64,000 nucleotides of DNA from Acanthaster planci. Its lineage: Eukaryota > Echinodermata > Asteroidea > Valvatida > Acanthasteridae. This document shows, piece by piece, positions 50,801-58,796 of this stretch. The notes beneath the pieces are model-generated. The model was not told the origin of the DNA and made no database searches. It saw nothing but the letters and a program-made list of their open reading frames with translations. Within the stretch, counting starts at the first letter, position 1; each line of letters begins with the position of its first letter. The translations under genes and the position numbers were made by a program. Location of the stretch: the NCBI RefSeq assembly GCF_001949145.1, contig NW_019091674.1:71668-135667 (forward strand). The letters run 5' to 3'.

Positions 50801-53800
50801 TAGTGTGCCTTAGTGGTGTTGACCTATCTGCATGTACTATAAAATGTCTTCAGTGGGACACCATTGACGTAAGTTCACAACACTGTTTGGTGAGAAGGGG
50901 TGATTTTCCACACGCGGCACACCACTGTGTGGTGAGAAGGGATGGTTTAAACACTTTACCTTTAAGCAAGACCATTTGTGTATTTTAGCTTATTTGCCAA
51001 TAAGCATTAAATATATTTACCTGTTTTAGTTAGCTGTATTTCATGCTCGTCGTATGAGCCAATATTGTTTGAAGCTCTACACCTGTACATCCCGTAATCT
51101 TTGCTGGGCTTCACAGAGTCAATAGTAAGGCGACTCTTGACGAGGTATCCAACAACTCCATCCCCCCTAATGACATCTTTCAGAGAAATTTCTTCAGAGC
51201 CGTTGGTAGCAGTTATGATGGTTCCGTTTAGACCGTACCAAATTACCGTAGGTTGGGGGTTTCCCCGGATCACGCACTCCAAAGTTGCAGTGTACATCTC
51301 CTCTGCCCCAATCCACGTCCTGTCTTTATTGGTTATTGTAGGTCGATCTTAGTCATGAGTTCAAAAAGAAAATGATAACAATCAAGACAACCGTCTGCCA
51401 GTTCGAAAAACTAAAGATGTCTCATTTTTGAAGGACAATGTGATGAATTCTAATACAGTTTTGAAAAATAAGCCTAAATTGCCATGAAAATATTATTTTG
51501 TAGGTAAGATTCAACATGACGGCTTTTCCAAATTTGATTTCTCCCACCATATTCTTAAGTCTGTTACAAGCAAAAGCACAAGTATTTTTTTCAAACCTGG
51601 GAGTGAATCAAAAAATCCAAAAATGACTTTTGAATGAATTTTGGTAGAGGAGAGTTGGGGCAAGAATACATTTGTGAATTTCTTTATGTAACATGCTTGG
51701 TTTTCCTAGGGGTGAACCCTATGTTTAACGCTTTCAAAACCCTGGGAGTAAGAAAAATAAATTCCTTCCCAAGGTATGTTTGAATAATATTCAGACACTT
51801 AGGGCCAGAATGACACCTAGGGGCAGGCATTCAATTTGCCGGCGGATTCTGACAGTAATGAAATCTAGGCAATCAATTTGCTTGTTACAAGGGGGTCATT
51901 ATTTAAAGTGTGGCTGCAACGAACCTTTCTTCGAAACAATTTTTCTGCATCCTTAAAAACTCTTAACAAACATTTGGTTAAATATACTGAAAAGAACACA
52001 CTGGTAAAAAATACAAAATTATCTATGTTTTCCGGGACAACTGAGGGCGCTATTGCTGTGAAGTCATCTAGGGAAGACATGTTGCAGTGCGTAGGTATTT
52101 CAGTTCAAATTGTAAACCCAGAATTTGCTAACTGAAAGAATTTCTGAGAGAAGGATTGATGATTTCTTTTTGCTGTATACCTAAACAACAATAAGACAAC
52201 GCTAAAAACTAGAAAACATGGCGGAGGAAAATCTACAAAAACGTGGGACTTCTTGTGTGCAAACCAATGTAACATTTTCTTCCTCAAATGACACCATAGT
52301 ACCATGAATATGGAAATACTCATTAGCATAAAAACCAAAAGGCCATTAATATACCATTAGAAATAGTGAAACCAGTTGAAAATAAGGTGCATTTTTATAA
52401 GTTTGTCATAACAAACGTTGATCGCAGCTACCCTTTAAGCTTTGTTGAGGAGGATGACTTTGACGATACGTTAGATATTCTTTAATAATTTGCCCAAATT
52501 ACTTACAATGGACCATGACAGGAGTCAAATTTGAGGACCTAGGCCATTGTTCGAAGTTTTGCCTTCCGTAACATAGGTACCAGCCAGTCTGGTTCCAGAG
52601 GACTCCTTCAAGCTCAAAATTGTGGCTGGTCGCTGCATAAATCTCATCACTGACTGTAGTGGTCCGGTACCAGAAACGGTGCTGCAACTCAAGCCATCCT
52701 CCAGAGGGTGGGTCGCTGTTGACGGCACAAGTGAGCGTGACGTTACTGCCCTCAAGGACAGGGCCCTCTGGGAACGTTGTTATGGAGACATTCCAAACTT
52801 CTGGAATAACAAACCAGAAAGCTGAATCTGGTTGATTGCACCCTTTTCTAGGCATGTTCAAGTGCAAACCCGAAGATTTGATCCGTTAACGTATGAGCCC
52901 TAAGTGCGCACCTTAACCTTGGAGTCATCTATCATATTTGCATAACAACACCAAAAGCACTGATAAACAGAAAGCAAATTAGCCCTACGCCTTTTTGCGA
53001 TATTGTCCGTAGACCTACCCGCATGTGTTTTGAGTACAAATTACCAGGGGAAATCGTAAGTGGTCCACATATGGTCGTCACTCGGATTCCATATAGTTAT
53101 CTCCAGCTTGACCAATTTCACTCCACCAATAAAGACAATAAAGAGACTCTCCAAAAATGCACATGTAAGCCTCCACTCATTTACAATATTCATTTGTTTT
53201 TTTTCTGCCTTTTGTATTGTAGGTCACTCTGCAGTCTGTCCAGAAAAGGCCATACACTGCCTGTTTCTCTGTTCAGTGAGAAAGTGAACAAACTGCAAAC
53301 ACAAGAAGATGACAGAGAATTTGACGACGGAAGAGTGGCAAGCGGTTGCCAATTGCAACAACAGGCAAACCGCGATTGACAAAAATAAAATTGCTTAAAA
53401 TATTGGAATGTAAGGAAGTTTGCAACCTGGAGGTGCACTCATAAGAATTGGTAGTGGCTAGGCCTTGTCCACCATGACGTAAAGGCTACCCTCTCTAAGA
53501 CCCTCTCATTGTGTGAATGCACCTCATTTCACATTGTTGGGTTCGAGGTTGAGTTTGGAAAAAGAAACCAAATACAAAAAAAGTTACCCCAAGGTCAACA
53601 GCTGCACGTGACGTCTCAATCAGGCAAAGTTCAAATGAGATTGAGGCCAACCGTGAGAGCAGTAGCCAGAGATCGAGAATCATATCTTGACTGTCAAACT
53701 TTACAGGAGTTGCTGTTCTGTGGTGTTTCAAAATTATGTTTCAAAACTACGACGTCCAAGTACGTCGTTAGGAAAACGGAACAACGCTGTTTAAAACCAG

Positions 53801-54026
53801 GACATTTGCCTGTCCGTTTACAGCTCAACGTCAATTTTTCCCGTCGCGGCCATTGGACCAGCATACGTGTCTACTACTGATTTTAGTGCGATTAAAATTA
53901 TGCATTATATACTGATTTGTGCTTTCCTCTGTAATCGTAATGCAACTTACCTTGCGGATTAGCGTTTGTACGGGCGCAGATTTGAGCCAATAATATCACA
54001 ACTGCTGTGTACGTTTTGCACGTCAT
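35716..54026 (-). CDS. Gene B: Ig/FN3/five-cysteine transmembrane receptor, intact, 15 exons
   Basis: Tandem paralogue of gene A in the same orientation. Exons: 53951-54026, 52507-52800, 51021-51347, 49075-49362, 48815-48835, 46939-47184, 43537-43842, 42565-42888, 41048-41335, 40642-40662, 40133-40384, 38990-39166, 38675-38708, 37847-37905 and 35716-35822. Both microexons are open, so the full form is 2820 nt, 939 residues. Layout: signal peptide 1-20, Ig 26-123, Ig 124-232, FN3 233-328, linker 329-335, five-Cys module 336-417, Ig 418-519, Ig 520-627, FN3 628-723, linker 724-730, five-Cys module 731-814, stalk and membrane segment from 815, tail to 939. The tail keeps one PPxY (PPTY) and has lost the second. 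A LINE fragment sits in its last intron. It is predicted to be a surface recognition or adhesion receptor; its ligand is unknown. Confidence 0.9.
35930..37030 (-). mobile_element. Truncated LINE (non-LTR retrotransposon) reverse transcriptase fragment
   Basis: Minus-strand translation gives a run typical of CR1/Jockey-type reverse transcriptases: YYSIRGKIKK, then FLNNRLQGVVVNGE, GPHQFLLFINDI, the catalytic box as IADD, NLIKWASARGMKFNVSK, and after a frameshift VMKEFKCLGIQIEND and ERIRRRAARFV. It contains in-frame stops and at least one frameshift, so it is dead. The long remaining open piece is 36028-36699. It sits in the last intron of gene B, in the gene's own orientation, and is absent from gene A, so it inserted after the duplication. 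Edges are approximate. Confidence 0.82.
36028..36699 (-). pseudogene. C-terminal part of the LINE polyprotein
   Basis: A 223-residue open piece, beginning MMRVSRTRNPGKPSYEMG, with KCLGIQIENDLGW, the thumb and connection region of non-LTR reverse transcriptases, ending in HRRTRPAEKIVTSTC. The preceding reverse transcriptase core lies in another frame because of a small indel near the MMRV start. Confidence 0.78.
37847..37905 (-). CDS. Gene B exon 12: cytoplasmic, PPTY motif
   Basis: 59 nt, encoding TTVEETHPLKDVPPTYLETT; the PPxY motif is conserved with gene A exon 12. Same phases and borders. Confidence 0.72.
38180..38340 (-). repeat. Dispersed repeat, copy 2
   Basis: Reverse-orientation relative of 4330-4500. 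It lies between two pieces shared with the 8662-9276 element, in gene B's intron 11-12, and probably inserted into or rearranged that element. Confidence 0.6.
38390..38640 (-). mobile_element. Inverted relative of the inner part of the 8662-9276 element
   Basis: Minus-strand frame reads TLNSNIFRNENDSTIVLKQA and LLYEAFQDRILSDVWRLENL, similar to plus-strand 8790-8938. Two copies keep a similar protein reading, which suggests that it once coded for part of a mobile-element protein. Confidence 0.5.
38675..38708 (-). CDS. Gene B exon 11: cytoplasmic, 34 nt
   Basis: TTTCATAG acceptor, GTAAGT donor; encodes EDCAEYTTQPN. The Tyr here lies in a YTTQ context; gene A has His. Confidence 0.7.
38990..39166 (-). 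CDS. Gene B exon 10: stalk and transmembrane segment
   Basis: 59 codons; NPSTTPAPQSALTTEA stalk, then the span WPIILASCCGCALLVAFIVC and the basic stop CYRRKWCCVK. Type I membrane topology. The Cys pair at the inner face is shared with gene A. Confidence 0.88.
40133..40384 (-). CDS. Gene B exon 9: five-cysteine module (unit 2)
   Basis: 84 codons, phase 1-1; ITVSYSVAERTLFVAGMP, C-x21-C-x18-C-x2-C-x4-C, LDCVQHDGEFQYSG and YCRDGLC. It lies directly before the stalk exon. Confidence 0.83.
40642..40662 (-). CDS. Gene B microexon of unit 2 (7 residues)
   Basis: 21 nt between a TTCTTTCAG acceptor and a GTAAGT donor, phase 1-1, encoding PNAPSLM. One base differs from gene A 11703-11723 while flanking intron sequence has changed more, which supports a real exon. 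Confidence 0.72.
41048..41335 (-). CDS. Gene B exon 8: second FN3 domain (unit 2)
   Basis: 96 codons, phase 1-1; GKPEAPKDLRAYYF, VWAPGYDGGET and LYQVAVYAKNRHGSGP. It is about 83 percent identical to gene A exon 8, in contrast to 61 percent for the unit-1 FN3. Confidence 0.88.
42565..42888 (-). CDS. Gene B exon 7: second Ig domain (unit 2)
   Basis: 108 codons, phase 1-1; RPEITSEGRTWIG, FECVILGNP, WYGANG and DYGIYTCRAANH. It is about 96 percent identical to gene A exon 7, the most conserved module of the pair. Confidence 0.88.
43537..43842 (-). CDS. Gene B exon 6: first Ig domain (unit 2)
   Basis: 102 codons, phase 1-1; DWDVTMTMSPPGPVVEGTEV, LLTCII, LWQF and SGWYRCAW. Borders and length equal gene A exon 6. 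Confidence 0.88.
46939..47184 (-). CDS. Gene B exon 5: five-cysteine module (unit 1)
   Basis: 82 codons, phase 1-1; IDVSYSRAQERFVVTGVP and the pattern C-x21-C-x17-C-x2-C-x4-C with LDCIQHDGVFPYTG and YCRD. About 21 residues differ from gene A, mostly in two loops (after the first cysteine and around the third to fifth), while the LDC-QHDG core is kept. Confidence 0.82.
48815..48835 (-). CDS. Gene B microexon of unit 1 (7 residues)
   Basis: A 21-nt exon between a CATTTTAG acceptor and a GTAAGT donor, phase 1-1. In frame it encodes LDTPFSL and joins to GIDVSYS of the five-cysteine module. The matching microexon of gene A (18709-18729) contains a stop. Confidence 0.65.
   Translation of the reverse strand, partial: SIHLFP
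49075..49362 (-). CDS. Gene B exon 4: first FN3 domain (unit 1)
   Basis: 96 codons, phase 1-1; GKPEPPRILSPFYVS, PGYDGGERLQS and QYQIAMYATNAHGSSP are FN3-like. It is only about 61 percent identical to gene A exon 4, much lower than any other module of the pair, with changes along the whole domain but the PGYDGG and GEFDP motifs kept. Confidence 0.87.
51021..51347 (-). CDS. Gene B exon 3: second Ig domain (unit 1)
   Basis: 109 codons, phase 1-1, one codon longer than in gene A (GSEEISLKD against GSELSLND). It has LECVIRGNPQP, IWYGLNG and DYGMYRCRASNN, an I-set-like Ig domain. The added codon keeps the frame. Confidence 0.88.
52507..52800 (-). CDS. Gene B exon 2: first Ig domain (unit 1)
   Basis: 98 codons, phase 1-1; VTLTCAV, RFWYR and TGWYLC mark the Ig B, C and F strands. 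Differences from gene A cluster near the F strand and the end (W/R, W/L, Y/N, P/F, L/W). The acceptor follows TTATTCCAG. Confidence 0.88.
53951..54026 (-). CDS. Gene B exon 1: signal peptide
   Basis: ATG at 54026; MTCKTY is followed by the hydrophobic core TAVVILLAQICA. The exon has the same 76-nt length and phase-1 GTAAGT donor as gene A. No in-frame upstream ATG matches the one seen in gene A. Confidence 0.86.
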
Positions 54027-54230
54027 TCTGGCAGCTGTGTTAGTTGCTCGAAGGTCGCAACTCAAGGGCAATGAAATTCATGTGGAATTTGGACCTGTGG
54101 CGATTGACGTAGAACACCATGAATAACATGAGTAAATAAGCAACCACATCACTGTTGACATTCTAATACACACTGTAAAACGTAATAAGTGTGATTACGT
54201 CTGGCAACCACTAGGCGGTTATGTTGGAAG
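54027..54230 (-). promoter_or_regulatory. Conserved 5' flank of gene B (candidate 5' UTR/promoter)
   Basis: Counterpart of 24108-24330. The shared sequence ends near 54230, which marks the end of the large duplicated block on this side. Confidence 0.4.
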
Positions 54231-54731
54231 CAGGTGTGATCCATTGATGTTAAAGAGGCAGGTGAAGAAACTCTTCCTTGCTCCATTGTAGCCTGTAAAC
54301 AGCATTCCTAATTCCAAAGAGTGAAAATTAATCCATTTGAGTGAGAATTCAATCCTTTCGATAGAAATTGAAGACCAGACGAATTGGGCCGAAATTTCTT
54401 CACTCCAAAAGACTGAAATTTTACTCGAGTTTCCTTTGGAAGGGGCTGTTTTCACCCTTTCTCAGCCTAAATTCAGAGTGATTTTCATTCTAAAACGTAT
54501 TGTCCTTAACTTCAATCTAACCGACTCAGAGAACTGGTGCACATGATAAGACGATATTTCAAAATCAACATGGAAAATGGAACAGCTATCCTATTTATTA
54601 TCGAAAATAGTAAAAAAAAATGGCTTTCGCAAGTCTCCTTTTCGCCGATTTCAAAACCACTCATCATGCATTAATCCTATGCCGGTAACCCCAACACGTC
54701 ATTAGGAGATACGGCTGTAAACAGGTTGCAT

Positions 54732-55242
54732 TTTACGCGAGTGCCGTTGTAGAGGCATGCTCAAAATGCAATGTTCTTGAGCCTTTCTCCACTATATGGT
54801 TGTTCCATCCATCGGTTCAAGTGAATGATTTGTTTCGTTTTACTCATGAAATAAAACATACACCGTTCTTTTACAGTCTGTAGTTTCAGATTCGAATCTC
54901 GTACACTGAGACTTGGTCTTGAGTTTTCCTGTGTCATTATGAGTTTGTTTCTGCATTCAATTGAGGACCCTGAACAATAGAGGACAATAAGGTCCCCGAT
55001 CGGCAGAGGGTCCCCGATTCGATTGACAACTGTGTACAAAACATATGGGTGGTCTTCTAAAAAAGTTGGAGTACAAACAAAAGAGGAACAATTGGGGTCC
55101 CCAGTTGCAGGTAAATACACACTTGTGTGTGTTGAATGGATCACTCCTCGACAACGCTTTAAGGTCTAAGATTATACAACCTTACCAGAATGGCTCAAGA
55201 ACATTACATTTTGAGCATGCCTCTACTACGGTACTCGCGTAA
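54732..55242. mobile_element. Inverted-repeat (MITE-like) element
   Basis: About 50 bp starting TTTACGCGAGTGCCGTTGTA at 54732 recurs in reverse complement ending at 55242, with a few mismatches; both carry AGAGGCATGCTCAAAATG and GTTCTTGAGCC. The 510-bp length and lack of a gene fit a miniature inverted-repeat transposon. It is just upstream of gene B. Confidence 0.68.
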
Positions 55243-56424
55243 ATGAAATGAAATGTTGCAGATAAGCAATGTTTCAAGATTGTTTGGAGGACTGCTTCGA
55301 CAAATATCCAGTGTCTGCAAAAGTACTGCGTAGTTCGGAAAGCTACACGTATGCCTGGCCAACTGCCTGTATTGTGTTGCAGCTGCTGGTACGTTGTGAG
55401 TTTCCGTGCTGCTGAACCAATGTCAGGTTTGTGACTACTGCATCAGCCCAGAAACACTGACACGTTCCGACATTCATCAACAAGTAAACCACAATTACTG
55501 TCATGGGAACTGAATCCACTCACTTTCACAAGAAAAACTGGCTCGTATATATCTCTTCAACACACCCACCTTAGATATGTATATCTGTGGGGTATCTCCT
55601 TTGTTCTCGTGTTCAAAACTCCCATACAACACGGGAAAAATTCAGATTACTGCCATTGCAACTAAATTCAGTTTCCTGGGTTGAAATTTCGACCATGTGT
55701 CCCTTATATAAAACACTTCAATTTGCGAGGAATGAATGGCACTTGAAAATTCCTCCTTTTTGAGTAAATTTAAAATATCTATTTCGTGAAATTCTTGTGA
55801 GGTACCACTTTAGTACCCCACAAGGATCAAAACTGGCCTTGTGGGGTATCTTCAATTGTTCCGGTACCCCACAAGGCACTATGTACAAGCGCAAACAAAT
55901 ACGCACGTGGGTTGCCTTTTTGTTTAAGCTTCACATGCACACACATACAAGTAGCCTACGATTCAGCCTGAGATTCAAGTCTCAGTACTATACTCCTACT
56001 ACTACACTCCTACGCTAAGCGCGTTATTCTCCGTGACGCTTCCACTGCACGTGAACACGAGTGCACACCCACACGTATGCCACGCAAATCAAGTTCTCCT
56101 GCACCTTTAAAGGGGATGAGCCGTGCCGGGAAACGTTCTTGAAAATCATGCATCAGCACATAAAACAAACATATAAATAACAAGAAAACACGTCTGAATA
56201 ATTTCAAAATGTGCGGAAATATGTTAAAAATTATAGTTTGCACGACCCCATTTCACTTCCTTCGGGGAGCAAAAGCTAAACAATAGCCGTCAGGTACCGA
56301 AAGTTATCTGAAAAAATTCCCCAAAATCGTGACCTCATAGGACGCAGTCCTTTATCCGGTGACTGTTTACTGTTACGCGTAGACATGTAGACATATACAT
56401 GTAGGAGCGTTAGCGTGTGCAATC

Positions 56425-56586
56425 ATGTCAGACTCAAGCGCTGATAATTCCAGCATTAATGATTTTTCCGATCACGATCAGTTGTCATGTCCATTTGACA
56501 AGGAAAGCTACATTGAAGGAGTTGATGAGGCACGGGAAATATTGCCTTATCAGTTCAAACAAGAATACACGCAGGAAGAGATTTAG
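56425..56586 (+). CDS. Short acidic ORF, possible N-terminal exon or relic of a repeated gene family
   Basis: 53 codons from ATG: MSDSSADNSSINDFSDHD, then EGVDEAREILPYQFKQEY and a stop. The Asp/Ser-rich start followed by an aromatic 'LPYQF' phrase resembles N-termini of multi-copy, transposon-associated proteins in aquatic animals, from memory only. Nothing coding follows in frame. It may be noise. Confidence 0.25.
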   Translation: MSDSSADNSSINDFSDHDQLSCPFDKESYIEGVDEAREILPYQFKQEYTQEEI

Positions 56587-57089
56587 CAACTAAACTAAAA
56601 ATGGCGGCGACCCAGAGGATTGACAGCAAAACGCTGACTGGTCATGATTTTTTTTCCTGCACCATTTATAAAATGTGTCTTTCTGAAAAGATGTGATTGT
56701 CCTACCATTAGCTATTCGATAGCAGTATAGTAGAAGCAGGTTTTTTTCCAGATTATACGCTAGCCTACTTTGTCAAAGTTGGTGATCCATTTGCGACATT
56801 TTTTCACTGTGCACTGCGAGTTATTTGCTTGGCATCGACGTGTCGCGTGCGTGACGACCGTGCGGCATTATTTTAACCGGAAAATAGTCCACGTGCATCA
56901 GTGCAAATTAGTCCCATTTTACCTCGTAAGCGTAGTACACGTGTGGTTGTACATGTACTGTACTTGTCAGTGCTGGTGTGTGTACATAAAGATGCAAATG
57001 TATTTTGAGCCATCTGATTGTGTGCCATCCACACATCTTACCCGCAAACGCTGGCGTGAAGAGTCGATTGGGAATCTAAAACGCCAAAG

Positions 57090-57185
57090 TTGTAGATTTA
57101 ATGACACAAAAGAGGGATAATCTAAATTATTGTATATAAGACGGTTGAAAATTATAATATAACGCCAATTTAACCCATTGCCTTT
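57090..57185. repeat. Third, short copy of the 27.7-kb / 62.7-kb repeat
   Basis: Shares TTTAATGACA-AAAAGAGGG and TTGTATATAAGACGGTTGAA with 28105-28165 and 62945-63005, then ACGTCAATTTAA-like sequence. Confidence 0.55.
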
Positions 57186-57281
57186 AACGTCTCTTACTCC
57201 TTCATTTTTGAAAGAATCTCACGTTTCTTCTGACCAGCTAAGAGTAATATTTTAGCTTGAAGCATTTTAGGGATTAATGTA

Positions 57282-57310
57282 CAATATAGTGCAGTTTCTG
57301 CACTATATTG
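57282..57310. repeat. Perfect 13-bp hairpin
   Basis: Arms 57282-57294 and 57298-57310 are exact reverse complements around TTT. Confidence 0.8.
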
Positions 57311-58179
57311 AGTACATTTGGGCAGCAACAATGCATGCTTTCATGTATTTTCACGCATGCTTCGTGGCATATATGTTGTGCCTTTCTTCCCATTACGTCA
57401 TCAACCCCACACAAACACAAAGTCTGACCTCGTATGTTTCCTGCCTGAGATCGGCCCAGTCAGTTGTGGACAGAAATTGCCTCTTATTATTCTCGAGTTG
57501 ATTTTAGGCAAATGAATGCCCAGCAAACACATTGATGTTTTAAAACGCGACCGACATGTTATGCATGATGTTTTTATTATATTTGTAGTGTAGAGGTCAG
57601 TCTGGAACAGTTTGACCTTTTCCCCCAGAAATAGGGCGACACAGCCTACCATCCTTTGATCTAGGGATTATCCCCTTATTGGCCAGTGCCACATACTGTC
57701 CATTGTCCAAATGGTTATACCCATTACCCGGCACCGCCCACATTCGCACCGCACACATTAAGTCGAACTTAAACAAATTCAACATGGTGGCTGGGACAAT
57801 AAGAAACGTGTTTTTGCGAACTTTCAGCCCAAGTCACTGAGAAAACAAATTCAGCTTACCCAGGTGAACAGTTGAATATTATTTGAGAGTGTATTCATGT
57901 GTATTTCCGATATTCGGACATGATTTTTATTTCAAAGGTCTTTTTTCAGTTTATCTTATCTCATATCAAGCGAGACTTTGAAAGAGAAATTGTGTAATCA
58001 AGCCCACCCATTTGGCACATTCCTAATTATCAAAGAAACTTAGGACTGAGTTGAATAGGAATTCTATTCGATATGGCAGTAGCACAAAGTTTGAAACAAC
58101 ACGCTGCTTCTACCTTACTTAATGACAAAAACACGGTAGACCCTGTCGAGCCAAAATTCTCTGCTTTGCCAAAACCAAT

Positions 58180-58796
58180 TTGCCGAGGCAAACTGGTTTC
58201 AACCAATATGCTTTTACCATGCCAAATACAAGAAATAAAGTTAAATTGTGTTCGACACGACGTTGGAAACGGGTCAAACATTCTCTTGTCACTTTCAGTC
58301 TGAGCCACCATGCAGCATGCAAGTTTTTGGTGCATAGGCCAATTACGCGATTGCCGTCTACCACATTGTTGCCTGCGTTGGTCGAAGAAAATCGGGAATT
58401 TGTCGCCTGGTTGTCACTGAAAGGAGTGTCGCCCCGTACTATTGCAACTTACATCACAGTAGTTGCTTTTTACCACAGGATAGAGGATTGGCCTGACCCT
58501 ACACGAGATTTCATTGATTCCAAATTGTAAACCGGTGAAGTTACGACTGCCAACAAACTTGAGCCCATTTCTTCAATAGTCCTTTCGAAGGGCTGTAGCG
58601 TTCTCCGTCACACAAACACATCAAAATATGACGTGGTCTTGTTCTGGGCGGCAACGCTCCGCGCCTTTATGGTTTCATGCGAAGTGGGGAATTCGTCACG
58701 GTGTCGCGTACTCATTTACAAGATTCACTCCGCACGAGAAGTGACATCCATATCGCCAGAGACAACACAAACTGACACTCAGTTGTGCGCGAGCTG
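58180..58796 (+). pseudogene. Decayed tyrosine recombinase (DIRS/Crypton-like) fragment
   Basis: One frame reads ENREFVAWLSLKGVSPRTIA, TYITVVAFYHRIEDWPDP and, after a TAA, SKYDVVLFWAATLRAFMVS. The first part has the core-binding (SAM-like) style of tyrosine recombinases (x-G-S-x-x-T-I-x-x-Y ... FH ... PDP); the second fits the start of the catalytic domain (LFWAAxLxAF). The catalytic Arg-His-Arg-Tyr set is not reached. The leader at 58073-58300 is in another frame. Confidence 0.62.

Larger units (their letters stand above)
34485..54230. repeat. Large tandem duplication, copy B
   Basis: Collinear with 5825-24330; starts near the shared AATCAGTTAG / GTGG-AAA-CGG block at 34490. Copy-specific insertions include the LINE fragment (35930-37030) and the repeat at about 38180-38340. 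Confidence 0.88.
55243..58072. other. Gene-poor stretch
   Basis: Holds the short ORF at 56425-56586, the repeat at 57090-57185 and a perfect 13-bp hairpin at 57282-57310. A 13-base phrase TACCCCACAAGG appears twice direct and once inverted in 55814-55877. No gene supported otherwise. Confidence 0.4.
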
